Shown: positions 23,833 through 34,122 of the stretch, piece after piece
How the letters are laid out: each line of letters begins with the position of its first letter
How positions within the stretch are numbered: the first letter of the stretch is position 1
IMG/VR virus record: IMGVR_UViG_3300006846_000034
Span: 1 to 40,957 of that record
Source: a virus
Direction: 5' to 3' (one strand)
Length of the DNA: 40,957 nt
Notes under the pieces: model-generated
Database searches by the model: none
What the model saw: only the letters and a program-made list of their open reading frames with translations
Told to the model about the DNA's origin: nothing
Position numbers and translations under genes: made by a program

Positions 23833-26800
23833 GTTCAAATCCTGAATGGTGGGAAGAGGACGAGCCGGCGGCGAAACCGAAAGCGGCGAATGAGTCGTGG
23901 TGGGACGAGGATGCGCCAGCGGCTCGCCCCGGCGCGCGCGAGCCCGGCAACATCAACCTGGACAACCGCAAGCGTTACGAACACCCGGAGGGCGGCTTCA
24001 GCACGGTGCGCTCGATGTCGTTCCAGGACCGCGACGGCCGCGAAGTTCTGGTCCCAACAATCAGCGACTCCGGGCGACTGATGTCCGATCAAGAAGCCAA
24101 GGACGAGTACTACCGCAGCGGCAAGCATCTCGGAAAATTCGCCACGATCGCGGACGCCAACGCGTACGCGCAGCAGCTGCACAAGGAACAGGAGCGCCAG
24201 TACGCGCTGCCGCGCCCGCCCGACGCGCATCCGTTGGCGAGCGCGCTCAACTTGGAACAGCCGTTCCTGAGACCGGGCCAGGGCATGACCGCGCCACCCG
24301 AAGAGCCGATGTTCGAGGAGTCGGACCTTGCGTCTATCTTTGGTCCATTGCCGGAGAAGCCGCGCGTCTCCATGCCGATGACGCCAGAGCGCGAGGCGGA
24401 CATCGAAAGCAAGATGGCGGCGCTCGGTGGACCGCTAACAAAGCCGGCTGATTTTCACAGTGGGAGTTTCAGAGACCAGCGGCTAGGCCCACGGCTGTCG
24501 GAACGAAACCAGCGCAATCCGCTGCAAGAAATCGAAGTCGCCGCCGCCAGACCACAAGCGCCGATCGACACTCGCCCTTATGCGACGTTCGGCGACACGT
24601 TGGCAGCAATCCCGCCGACCGTCGTGGGCCGCTACGGATTAAAAGCGGTCGGCGCGCAGGAAATGGTTGCCAGCCAGGACGCACGCAAAAAGTTCTGGCA
24701 GGCGATGGTGTTGCCGGACGCGATTCGCCGCATCGACGAATTCAATCGCACCGTCGCGGACCCGCGCGACCGCATCAACTACGACGAGGACCCGTATGTT
24801 GCCGAAATGGCGAAGCGCGCAGGCGTGCGGCCCGATGTCTTCACGCGCGACTGGCCGTCGATCGCCAACATGGAGCCGCAGGAACTGGAGAACTTCAAGG
24901 AAGAGAACCGCGCGCTGATCGCAGAGCAGGACGCGCGACTCGAAGGACTCGCGAAGGAGCGACAGGACATCGCGGCCGAACTCCAGCGCACCCGCCCGCA
25001 CTTCGAGAGCGAGTGGGGTCCAGATGCGTTCTTCTTCGATTCCGCGAATTCCGTTCTCGCGGACATGGTTCCCGCTCTCGTGGCTGGCATAGCGCTGGGG
25101 CCAGAAGCAGGCGCTTTGACGATGGGCGGCCTTGTCTTGCCCGAGGAATTCGCCAACCTCAAGAACGAGGGACATGACGATGCGACAGCCCTCTTCGGTT
25201 CGATGGCAAGGACGTTTGCCGAAGTAGCGCCGGAAATGGGCGTGTTGGAAGTGGCTTTGAAGACGGCCACCGGCAAAGAGGCGATGCGCAAGATGATCGG
25301 CAAGTGGGCCGAAGGAAAGCGCGGGCATGTAATCAGCACGGCGACAGCCGAGGCGATCTCCGAAGAAATCACGGAAGACATCAACGTCGCTGTCGACAAG
25401 GGCTGGTTAAACCCTGACATGACGGTGGCCGAAGCGCTTGAGCGGATGGCGCGCGCGCCAGTGCTCGGCGGCATCATGGGCGGTGGCGTCGGCGTTCTGA
25501 CGAGCCCACTGCCAGAACCACACATCGATGAGTCCGCTTTCCAGTACGGCACACCGGACCCATTGCCTGAGTCGAGGCCGCCAACGCCGCCCGGTGGCGG
25601 CGCGCCAGATGGCTTCAACGCATCCACGGTCGCGAACTTCGCCGACATTCTTGCCGGCCAGGGCGGCGGCGGATTCGCTGCGCCCAACTTGCCGCAGCAG
25701 TCCGACATTCCGATGCAGCTGCCGATCAACACCCAAGCCGGCCCGACGATCGACCTGTCTGAGCTGGCTGGCATCTCAGTCCCAGCGATGCGATTTGGCG
25801 CAGGCCCGCCGCCGGACGCTGGTACAATGCCGCCGCCCGCAACCACGGGTAGTCCGGCCTCTGGGATCGGCGGTGCGGTGGGTCCTACAGCCCCGTCCAC
25901 TGCTTCCCAGAGGACGGCGACTCCTCCGCGCGCTGGCGCGTTCGTCATTCAGGCCCAGGTTGAGGACGAGACCAGCACAGGCGGTCCCGCTACCGTCGAA
26001 GCAACACCCGGAATTCATGGCGGCTGGACGCTGATCCAGCCGAACGGGAAATCGATCGCGGTTCCGCCAGAAGATAGGCGCCCGCTCGAAGAGATCGTTG
26101 CCGAGTACACGAGCAAGAGCAAAAATCCGGCTGGCGTCAGCATTCCAGAGGAAAGCCGCTCCCTATCTACCGCATTTCAACAGTCAGCCCCACCCGCCCC
26201 TTCTGCGTCAACTGAACCCGCGCCGACATCTGCGCCCCAAGCAGGTCAACCGGTTTCACCGACGCAGAAACCCCCGGCGGGTGGGGCTGCCTCTCAGCCG
26301 CGAACGCTCGGCGAGGCAGTCACACCGAAGGGCAAGCGCAAGCCAGCGGCACCGCCGCCGGCACAGGGCAAACTATTCGGCAGTGAGGGCGAAGTCGTCA
26401 ATGCGCCGCCGGCCGCGCCAGCGCCGGAAATGCCGATCGCGCCGCCGGCCGAAGCAAGCGCGCGCCCGTTCGACACAGAGCGCGCGGCGCTCAACGAATT
26501 CATCAAGGCGCCGAAGAAATTCGGCCAAGTGAAGAACGAAGAGACGCACGACGCCCGCGCCGTCAAGAGCGCGCGCGACTTGCTGCCGAAGCTCGATGAG
26601 CTGGAGTCGCTGATGGCCCAGGTGCCGGCGGAAAAACTCTCGCCGGAAATCCTCACGAGCTTGCGTGAAGACATTGCCGAAATCGGCACGGCCACGAACG
26701 TCTTGCAACGCGAGGATGCGGTCGGCTTTGCGCACGTGTCAGTTGCGCGATTGATTCATGAGGCGAAGGAAATCGCCGCCGGCCGCGTGCCGGAGCCAAC

Positions 26801-29800
26801 GTCGCGACAGAAACAGTTAGCCGAGGAAGCGGCCAAGGCCGCGCGCAAGGGCAAGCCGGCGAAGAAGGCCCCAGCCGCCCAGGCTGCGCCAGCTCCGGCA
26901 GCGCCCGCTGCGGCGCCAAAATTCAAAAACGCACGAGACGAGGCGGAGCATTGGCTTGAGGAGTACTACAAAGTCATTGCTGATGCAGAGGCGAAGCGCG
27001 ATGCGGAAACCGATCCCAAGAAGAAGGCCGAACTACAGGCGCACATTGATCGCCACAGAGAGAAACTGAAAAAGTTTGAAGCCGAATACAAAAAGCTGAC
27101 CGGCGAAGCGTATGTGCGAAGTGGCGCAGCTGCCGCGCCACCGACTGAAACCGGTGAGACCGATCCGGTCAAGAAGTTAATGGCCGGCGTTCTCGCGAAC
27201 GCACAGAAGCCAGAGACCACTGCCGACGACGGAACCCCGCTCGGCAAACTGAAGGCGTCCATTGCCGGAAACCTCGCGGACTCCGGTAAAGAAATCACGC
27301 AAGAAATGGTCGATAAGCTCCACGAAGCCACCGTGACCATTAATCACTACATGACTGAGTTCACTGCGCTGATGAAATCGAAAGGCGCGGAAGGGCTCGT
27401 TGAGATGGGCATCACTCCAGAGGATGTACAAAAAGTCCTCGATGCCGCAACGGAATCGCAGAACGCGATCGACTATCACGATCAGGTTGCAAAAGCCCAA
27501 AAAGCGCTCAAGGCATTCGAGGAGTTCGCGAAGAAGGCAAAACTGAAACCACCATCGCTGACAGCGAAAAAGCCGCCGCCAGCGCCTGTCCAAGCACCGA
27601 CGCCGCCGGAATGGCGAAAGGGGTTCGATGAGTTTTGGAAGTTCTGGTGGGGCCATACGCTCTACAAGTACCCGCGAAGCATCCACCACAAAATCGTGGA
27701 CGCGGGCACCGCGATAAATGCCGCAAAAAGCAAAGTCGATGGTGCCAAGGAAGAAGACAAGGCGACCGCAAACGCCGAGTTGATGGCGGAGGTGCAGAAG
27801 GGCCTCGACGCGATCGCCGAGGCTGAGAGGGTGGGAATGATCCCCCCGGTTGCGCCGGAGACGGAGGCGGCAGAGAAAGAGTTTTGGGAAAAGTTCAAGG
27901 TGATGAAGCAGGAGGATTACCCAAAAACCTTTTGGAACATCCTCTCGGCCTCGACACGGATTAATGCGACGCGCCAGAAGCGCGATGCCGCAGACACACC
28001 GGCAGAAGCAGTGAGCTTCGAGGGCGAGTGGCTTGCGGCACTGAAAGACGGCATCGCCCTGATCGATGCGAAAGACCATCCCCTGCCCGCCCAGGCTGCG
28101 CCGACTACGCCGCCCGCGAAACCTGCGGAGAAACCGGCGCCCGCCGCACCAGCCTCAGCTAAACCGTTGCAGCGCGGAGAGGTGTACCCGCAGCCCGAGG
28201 GGCCGGTGCGCCAGAACGCGGAGGGCGAAACGGAGGCGGCAGACAGCGGCAAGACCCTCCCGCTCGAAACAACGCAAGACAAATTCAGCGAAGTCATCAA
28301 CGAATTCCCGGCGCTCTTCGCCGCGCCGAAAAAGCGCACGCGCGCCACCGATCACCCCAGTTACGGCACCTATCTATCCAGAGAGGAGGCCGCGCGCCGC
28401 ATCGAGAGTTGGCAGGAGCACGCCGAGAAACAGGGCAAGATCAAGCGTCCGAAGGGCAACAGCGAACGGGTAATCCTGTCGCTCTTCGACCTCACGGGTA
28501 ACTGGGCGAGGCCGTTCGCCGACGCTGGCTACGACGTGCGCGTGTTCGACATCCAGAACGGCGCGGACATCAAGGATTTTTCCGTCGAATGGTTTGCCGA
28601 CAACATGCCGGACATTCACACCGTAGACGGCATCCTGATTGCTTGTCCGTGTACGGACTTCGCCAGCTCCGGCGCGCGCTGGTTCGCCGACAAGGATGCG
28701 GACGGACGCACGGAGGCCAGCAAGGAACTCGTGTTCCAGGCGCTGCGCACAGTGGAATTCTGGCGCCCGCGATTCTGGGTGCTGGAGAATCCCGTGGGCC
28801 GCATCGAGTCGCTGACCGGATTGCCGCCCGCGCGCTACTCGTTCAACCCGAACGATTTCGGCGACCCGTACACGAAGAAAACATTGCTGTGGGGCAAGTT
28901 CAACACTGATCTTCCCGTCGCTCCCGTGGAGCCCAGTGAAGGCTCCAAGATGCACGCGAAGTACGGCGGCGGCAGCCTGAGAACGAAGAACGCGCGCAGC
29001 GCGACGCCGGAAGGTTTCGCCGCCTCCTTCTTCATGGCTAATAACTACCTCGACGCGACGCCGGCCGAACGCCTGCTATCGCAGTTCCCGGAAGCGGCCG
29101 GCGCCGTCGAACAGGCGCTCGCCGCCGGGTTCACGGAAGAACAGATTCGCGAAGTTGTCACCGACCCGTATGAGAACTACGAATATGCGGAGGCGCGTGA
29201 CGCGCTGCGCCAGCTCGTCAAGAGTGCGACGAAGACCAAGGCGGCAAAACCGGCAAAACCAGCGGCCGAGGGACGGGCAGACCAACAGACGCTCGAACCG
29301 GACATCGACGCCAACGCGCCTATTCCTACGCTGGCAGAACAGGCCGATGCACTCGATCGCGCGGCGGACGAGGCTGAAGAGGAAGGCAACACGGACGAGG
29401 CTGAATCGCTGCGGCGGTACGCGGAGGAAGTACGCAAGGGCAATGTGCCACGTGAAGAGACGCCGGAGCCCGTCGATACCAGCAAAGCCGAGGAGCGCGA
29501 CGAAGTACGCCGCCCGCAACGTCGCAAGAGCAAGCGACAACCTGGGCCGTTCAGCATGACGCGCGAAGGCGAAATCCGCGCCGCGCCGGACACCATCTGG
29601 ACTGACAACAACATCAACGCGGATCTGATGGAGCTGGCGACGCCGAAGCGGCGTTTCGATAAGGCCGTCGAACTTCTGAAGGCGCGGTTCGGTTTCCGCG
29701 ATATTCAGATGGACAAAAACCTACCCATCGGCGAGGCCATCGACGCGCTGAAAGATGCGTGGATTGGTCTAACAAACCTCGCCGCCGTGCAGAACGTCAA

Positions 29801-32800
29801 CCCGGAATTCATGAGTTTGAATGGCCGGCTGGCCATGCAGCTGCATCGCGAGTACGACGGCGCCCTCGCCTACTACATGCCAAGCACGAAAACGATCGGC
29901 ATGACTCGCCGCAACGATGCGTTCGCGCACGAGTGGGCGCACGCGCTCGATCACTATCTGGTCGAGACCCATGCGCAAGATATCCTTGCCATCAAAGGCC
30001 GGCACCTGACCGGCAAGACTCGCCAGGGCGGCACGACACAAACGCTCGATGAACAGGTGCGCGACGCGTTTGCCATGTTGCTCAACTCGATGTTCTTCAA
30101 TGCTGACGCAGCGGCGACCTACGTCGCAGACCTTGAAGCCAAAATCAAAGCCGCGAAGACGCCGAAACAAAAGGCCGTGCTCCAGAAAAAGCTCGACACG
30201 TTCATAGCCGGACAATCGAAGAAGCAGGACATCGCGTCCGACTACTACGAGCGCGCGAAGGCGAAGGATGGCCCCACGCCCGAAGACAGCGATAAAGGCT
30301 ACTGGCAGCGGCCAACGGAAATGTTCGCGCGCGTGTACGAGTCATACATCGCCCACAAGATCGCGGGCCTGCCGGCCGATCACCCGTTCGTCACGCAGTC
30401 GGCGCGCATGTACGACGAGAACCGCATCGGCTGGATGAGCGTGCCGTATCCGCAGGCGATGGATCGCGGCAACATCTTCGCGGCGCTCGATACGTTGATG
30501 CGCGCGATGCGGGATCGCAGCCTTGCACCGACCGGCAGCGCGCCGAACACCATCGAGCCGACCGACACTCGCTACTGGCGCAAGCTCGCGCCAAATCTGC
30601 CACCGCAGGTCATGCAGCAGGCGCGCAGCGTCATCGAGCGTTTGAAGGCACCGTTTCAGCGCCAACTCGCCGAGACGCATCGTGCCGATCGCGATGCCCG
30701 CGCGCGCGCGGAGCAGGAGAAAGGCATCCGCGACGCGAAGCTCAACGCGAAGGGCTACGGCCCCACCCGCCGCTGGTTCGCGAATCTGGGCATGATTGCT
30801 GCGGGGAAAATCAAAGCAATGCCCGCGATGATCGCGTTCACGGTTCGCGGCGTACTGCTTTCGCTCCAGGCCAAACATAAGGGCAACACCGGACTTGCGA
30901 CGCTGGTGCGGATGTTCGCCACTGACCCAGGCGCCAACGTCGGCATACAGGGGAAGGTCTACAACGACGAAGTCAAACACTGGGAAAAGGACTACCAGAA
31001 TCGATTCGCGAAGATTATCGAGAAACATGGCGTACGTGGCTTCACAGACGGGGAGCTGCGGCAGATGCGCGATGTGTTGGTGAATGCGATCCCTGAGAAC
31101 TCAGTGTCAGAGAAGATCAGGGCGCCGGCGGCCGACATGCGCCGCTTCCTCAACGACATGTACAACTATAACGTCAGCAACGGTGTCAACATCGGTTACG
31201 CGAAGAACGGCTATCTACCGCGCATGATTGACTCCCTGGTTGTCGAGGGCGATCTGGCGGGATTCCGCGCGCAGGCACAGAAGCTGTACAAGCTCGTCTA
31301 CCCTCGCGAAGTCGGCACGCTCGATCACGTGCTCGAAGACCCGTTGGAACACCCGGAGCGGCTGGAAAATCTCACGCAATACGTGCGGGAGATCGCGCGC
31401 ACTGGTCGAGTATTGCAAGCCAAGGCGGCGGCCAAGGCATTGTTAGACGACGCCAAGGCGCTCAACAAGAAGCTGGCGGAGCTCAAGGAGGCTGCTGAGG
31501 CCGGCGAGGACACAGACCAGCTCGAGGACGAGGTGCGCGCGCTGGGCAAAATCATCTATGACGGGCTGCGCGATCCGTGGGCGATGGAAGCCGCGAACGA
31601 TTGGGAAATGCGTATTCGCGGCCTGGGTGACAAGCCTGCGTTTGCGTTCGACCAACTCGATCCGAATAGCGACTACACCAAGGCGCGCATCCTGCCGGCA
31701 GAAACCGATCAGATCATGGGCGACTACCTGAAGAACGATCCGCTGGAACTCATCACCACATACATCTCGCATTCCGTGCATCGCGTGGAGTTTGGCAAGT
31801 TCTTCGGCAACCCCGCGTCGGCCAACGCGAGGGCAGGAACGCCGGAAAGGAAACTCGGCTGGAAGCTCGATGCGGCGATGCAGAAGGCAAACGAACCGTA
31901 CACCGCAGTAGATGGTTCTGAAAAACGCATGAGCACCGACGACTTCCAAGAGTTGCAGAAATCCATCGAACTACTCACCGGCCGCTACAGCACCAACATG
32001 ACGCAGAAGGGCATTCGCTGGCGCGGGCGCATTGCCGCGGTGCTGACGCCATTCATTTTTGCGCGCGCGCTCTGGTCGCAGATATCGGAGCCGATCGTCG
32101 TCGCGCGCGCAACTCGCGACATGACAGACATCCTCCGTGTGTTCTATGCGCAGATGCAGGACTTGGTTTCACACCTGCCCATCAAGAGCGCGAAGCAAAA
32201 ATCCGCATGGCGGCGCGAAATGTCCGAGTACTTCGGCGTCGTGGCCGACCATCTGGCCGACCAGCTCATGCTTCAGCGTTACAACCTCTTGGAGATGAAC
32301 TCCTCGGATCGCGTGAAGGCGCAGCGCTTCTTTCATATCAGCGGCATCCACCCGCACGCGATGAGTATGCGGCGCGCTACGTCGCAGATTTTCATGCAGC
32401 GTTACGCGCCGAAGATCGCCAACCGCGCCCTGGGCACGGGGCCAAGGGCCGTGCTTGCCCGTCAGGCGCTCGCCGAACTCGGCCTCGATTCGGCAAACCT
32501 CGAACTACTGCGCGAACTGCAATCGCTGGGCGACATCACGACCGTGCAGCAACTGGACAAGTTGCGGCACCTGGATGAAATCCGCACGGCGATTAACCGC
32601 TTCACGGATGGCGCAATCATGGACCCGAGAGCCATCGACAAGCCGCGCATGGCCTCGCAGCCAGAGTATTCGTACATGTACGGCATCCTGTCATTCCAGT
32701 TTGCCTATCAGCGTCACATTCTCATTGCGACCGGCAAACGCATCTCCAACGCGTGGAAGGAAGACAAGGCCATCGGTGTCGCAACAGCCGCTTCCGCTGC

Positions 32801-33434
32801 CGCCAATTTTGCGCTGCTGATGGGCTCCCAGATGGCCGCGTACATGGTGCGCGCATGGCTCTACGGCGGCGACGATTGGGAGGAGCAGAAAGAAAAGCTC
32901 GCAGAAAGGCAGTTTGGACTGCCCAACTGGTTTTGGCAGTCAATGTCACGCAGCGGCATGTTCGGCTCGGCTGATCCGCTGGTGAACGCGATGTTTGGAC
33001 TCAAGTACGAGCGTGATCTGACCCAGCTCATGGCCGGCCCCACGATCGCCTTGCCGCTGAAGCTCATTCAGGACGCCGCGCGCGCCGGCCTCAACGACAC
33101 CCCCATGAATGCGAACTCGGAATACAAACTGACTGAGCTGACGTGGCGAGCGGCGTGGATTTGGGGCACCTCGAAGGCGCTTTCGATAGCCGGCGCCAAC
33201 CCACTCCTCGATGCCGCCATTGGCTATGGCTTGCCCTTTCTGACAGGTGGGCGAGTCACTAAATGGGTTAGCGAGACCGGCGCGGAGCTGATGAGCGGGC
33301 AGGACTACGTGTCGCCAGAAACGAAGGCCAAGGCGGCGGCCGGCAACATAGACGCGATGGCTGAGGCGGAGTCGGCGAAGGCGACCAATGCCGCAACCAC
33401 AGACCCATTACTGAACGAAGAGATACCGGAGTAG
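23829..33434 (+). CDS. Giant polyvalent internal virion protein with methyltransferase-like and zincin-like domains
   Basis: 3,201 residues, about a quarter of the window. Order: two acidic-Trp motifs (WWEEDEPAAKP, WWDEDAPAARP; residues 5-33); a phage-protein N-terminal domain (GNINLDNRKRYEHP..., 39-126); a hydrophobic stretch (about 415-440); long Pro/Ala linkers (about 570-920); coiled coil (about 1039-1096); two W/YP repeats (1261-, 1348-). A C5-cytosine-methyltransferase-like domain follows (about 1545-1720: FDLTGNW, PC at 1607-1608, ENP at 1653-1655, YTKKTLLWGKF). Next is a metalloprotease-like region with HEWAH (2034-2038) and candidate third ligand E2164. The C-terminal part is helical with a hydrophobic segment (2982-3014). 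This matches the 'polyvalent protein' type described for phages: probably injected to counter host defences. Activities are inferred. Confidence 0.85.
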   Translation: MSSNPEWWEEDEPAAKPKAANESWWDEDAPAARPGAREPGNINLDNRKRYEHPEGGFSTVRSMSFQDRDGREVLVPTISDSGRLMSDQEAKDEYYRSGKHLGKFATIADANAYAQQLHKEQERQYALPRPPDAHPLASALNLEQPFLRPGQGMTAPPEEPMFEESDLASIFGPLPEKPRVSMPMTPEREADIESKMAALGGPLTKPADFHSGSFRDQRLGPRLSERNQRNPLQEIEVAAARPQAPIDTRPYATFGDTLAAIPPTVVGRYGLKAVGAQEMVASQDARKKFWQAMVLPDAIRRIDEFNRTVADPRDRINYDEDPYVAEMAKRAGVRPDVFTRDWPSIANMEPQELENFKEENRALIAEQDARLEGLAKERQDIAAELQRTRPHFESEWGPDAFFFDSANSVLADMVPALVAGIALGPEAGALTMGGLVLPEEFANLKNEGHDDATALFGSMARTFAEVAPEMGVLEVALKTATGKEAMRKMIGKWAEGKRGHVISTATAEAISEEITEDINVAVDKGWLNPDMTVAEALERMARAPVLGGIMGGGVGVLTSPLPEPHIDESAFQYGTPDPLPESRPPTPPGGGAPDGFNASTVANFADILAGQGGGGFAAPNLPQQSDIPMQLPINTQAGPTIDLSELAGISVPAMRFGAGPPPDAGTMPPPATTGSPASGIGGAVGPTAPSTASQRTATPPRAGAFVIQAQVEDETSTGGPATVEATPGIHGGWTLIQPNGKSIAVPPEDRRPLEEIVAEYTSKSKNPAGVSIPEESRSLSTAFQQSAPPAPSASTEPAPTSAPQAGQPVSPTQKPPAGGAASQPRTLGEAVTPKGKRKPAAPPPAQGKLFGSEGEVVNAPPAAPAPEMPIAPPAEASARPFDTERAALNEFIKAPKKFGQVKNEETHDARAVKSARDLLPKLDELESLMAQVPAEKLSPEILTSLREDIAEIGTATNVLQREDAVGFAHVSVARLIHEAKEIAAGRVPEPTSRQKQLAEEAAKAARKGKPAKKAPAAQAAPAPAAPAAAPKFKNARDEAEHWLEEYYKVIADAEAKRDAETDPKKKAELQAHIDRHREKLKKFEAEYKKLTGEAYVRSGAAAAPPTETGETDPVKKLMAGVLANAQKPETTADDGTPLGKLKASIAGNLADSGKEITQEMVDKLHEATVTINHYMTEFTALMKSKGAEGLVEMGITPEDVQKVLDAATESQNAIDYHDQVAKAQKALKAFEEFAKKAKLKPPSLTAKKPPPAPVQAPTPPEWRKGFDEFWKFWWGHTLYKYPRSIHHKIVDAGTAINAAKSKVDGAKEEDKATANAELMAEVQKGLDAIAEAERVGMIPPVAPETEAAEKEFWEKFKVMKQEDYPKTFWNILSASTRINATRQKRDAADTPAEAVSFEGEWLAALKDGIALIDAKDHPLPAQAAPTTPPAKPAEKPAPAAPASAKPLQRGEVYPQPEGPVRQNAEGETEAADSGKTLPLETTQDKFSEVINEFPALFAAPKKRTRATDHPSYGTYLSREEAARRIESWQEHAEKQGKIKRPKGNSERVILSLFDLTGNWARPFADAGYDVRVFDIQNGADIKDFSVEWFADNMPDIHTVDGILIACPCTDFASSGARWFADKDADGRTEASKELVFQALRTVEFWRPRFWVLENPVGRIESLTGLPPARYSFNPNDFGDPYTKKTLLWGKFNTDLPVAPVEPSEGSKMHAKYGGGSLRTKNARSATPEGFAASFFMANNYLDATPAERLLSQFPEAAGAVEQALAAGFTEEQIREVVTDPYENYEYAEARDALRQLVKSATKTKAAKPAKPAAEGRADQQTLEPDIDANAPIPTLAEQADALDRAADEAEEEGNTDEAESLRRYAEEVRKGNVPREETPEPVDTSKAEERDEVRRPQRRKSKRQPGPFSMTREGEIRAAPDTIWTDNNINADLMELATPKRRFDKAVELLKARFGFRDIQMDKNLPIGEAIDALKDAWIGLTNLAAVQNVNPEFMSLNGRLAMQLHREYDGALAYYMPSTKTIGMTRRNDAFAHEWAHALDHYLVETHAQDILAIKGRHLTGKTRQGGTTQTLDEQVRDAFAMLLNSMFFNADAAATYVADLEAKIKAAKTPKQKAVLQKKLDTFIAGQSKKQDIASDYYERAKAKDGPTPEDSDKGYWQRPTEMFARVYESYIAHKIAGLPADHPFVTQSARMYDENRIGWMSVPYPQAMDRGNIFAALDTLMRAMRDRSLAPTGSAPNTIEPTDTRYWRKLAPNLPPQVMQQARSVIERLKAPFQRQLAETHRADRDARARAEQEKGIRDAKLNAKGYGPTRRWFANLGMIAAGKIKAMPAMIAFTVRGVLLSLQAKHKGNTGLATLVRMFATDPGANVGIQGKVYNDEVKHWEKDYQNRFAKIIEKHGVRGFTDGELRQMRDVLVNAIPENSVSEKIRAPAADMRRFLNDMYNYNVSNGVNIGYAKNGYLPRMIDSLVVEGDLAGFRAQAQKLYKLVYPREVGTLDHVLEDPLEHPERLENLTQYVREIARTGRVLQAKAAAKALLDDAKALNKKLAELKEAAEAGEDTDQLEDEVRALGKIIYDGLRDPWAMEAANDWEMRIRGLGDKPAFAFDQLDPNSDYTKARILPAETDQIMGDYLKNDPLELITTYISHSVHRVEFGKFFGNPASANARAGTPERKLGWKLDAAMQKANEPYTAVDGSEKRMSTDDFQELQKSIELLTGRYSTNMTQKGIRWRGRIAAVLTPFIFARALWSQISEPIVVARATRDMTDILRVFYAQMQDLVSHLPIKSAKQKSAWRREMSEYFGVVADHLADQLMLQRYNLLEMNSSDRVKAQRFFHISGIHPHAMSMRRATSQIFMQRYAPKIANRALGTGPRAVLARQALAELGLDSANLELLRELQSLGDITTVQQLDKLRHLDEIRTAINRFTDGAIMDPRAIDKPRMASQPEYSYMYGILSFQFAYQRHILIATGKRISNAWKEDKAIGVATAASAAANFALLMGSQMAAYMVRAWLYGGDDWEEQKEKLAERQFGLPNWFWQSMSRSGMFGSADPLVNAMFGLKYERDLTQLMAGPTIALPLKLIQDAARAGLNDTPMNANSEYKLTELTWRAAWIWGTSKALSIAGANPLLDAAIGYGLPFLTGGRVTKWVSETGAELMSGQDYVSPETKAKAAAGNIDAMAEAESAKATNAATTDPLLNEEIPE

Positions 33435-33440
33435 ACAGTC

Positions 33441-34112
33441 ATGAGAGACATCGAACTAACATCCGAAACGGACCTCGCATACACGAGCGCTGCCCCCGGC
33501 GGGCTGCCGGTGGATACTACCGCAGTCGATCCGTCCTTCACGGATACGAAGGCGTACCTGAAACCATCACTCGGCGGCGAGTTTGGCCCGGCGCTCTCAC
33601 TCTTGTTAGGCGCTCCGGCGGACGGTGGCGAAGCACTGCTCGACGCCGCCGCCGTCGTCACGGTCACGCCGCCAGTGGTGCCGACCGCGCCGATTGTTTG
33701 GCCAGGACGCGCGGCCAACAACACGAGTGTTCTGAATCTGTACCCGTGGCGCAAGACGCCGCCGCAAGGCCTCGATCAGAACAACCCAAACCCGCCGCCG
33801 GCAATGGAAGAGCCGGAGCCATCCGGCATTACGGTCACGGGCAACGTGCTCGTCGGCAACCAGGGCAGCGCAACTTTCAGCGGCCCCGCGCAGCGCAACA
33901 CCGTCATTCGTCTCACGTACAGCATCAACGACAACCCGTTACAGACGCTGGACATCCACGTGTTGAGCGGCGACACCGGCTCGCAGATCGCAGCCAAGGC
34001 ACGCGCAGCCGTCGATGCGGTGTTCGGACTCGACGCGGGCGGCACCGGCGGCACGGTCAACGTGGTCGGGCTCGGCGGCCTTCTCACCCATTTCAACATC
34101 TCGGTTATCTGA
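33441..34112 (+). CDS. Hypothetical virion-type protein, paralogue 1
   Basis: 223 residues, beta-rich and Pro/Gly-rich. N-terminal motif DLAYTSAAPGG...VDPSF...AYLKPSLGGEFGPA and C-terminal VIRLTYSIND...GSQIAAKARAAVDAVFG. Both halves align with the next protein, so the two are duplicates. A GGAG lies upstream of the ATG. Possible decoration or internal protein; no family recognised. Confidence 0.65.
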   Translation: MRDIELTSETDLAYTSAAPGGLPVDTTAVDPSFTDTKAYLKPSLGGEFGPALSLLLGAPADGGEALLDAAAVVTVTPPVVPTAPIVWPGRAANNTSVLNLYPWRKTPPQGLDQNNPNPPPAMEEPEPSGITVTGNVLVGNQGSATFSGPAQRNTVIRLTYSINDNPLQTLDIHVLSGDTGSQIAAKARAAVDAVFGLDAGGTGGTVNVVGLGGLLTHFNISVI

Positions 34113-34122
34113 AGGAGTCCCC

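Noticed and set aside
24779-25948. 389-codon open frame on the minus strand inside the giant gene
   Set aside because: Low-complexity Ser/Ala/Pro composition, no ribosome-binding site, antisense to a clearly coding frame; GC-rich third positions create such shadows.
23829-33434. Possible N4-type virion RNA polymerase
   Set aside because: Size and position are similar, but no polymerase motifs are seen; methyltransferase-like and zincin-like motifs explain the conserved parts better.
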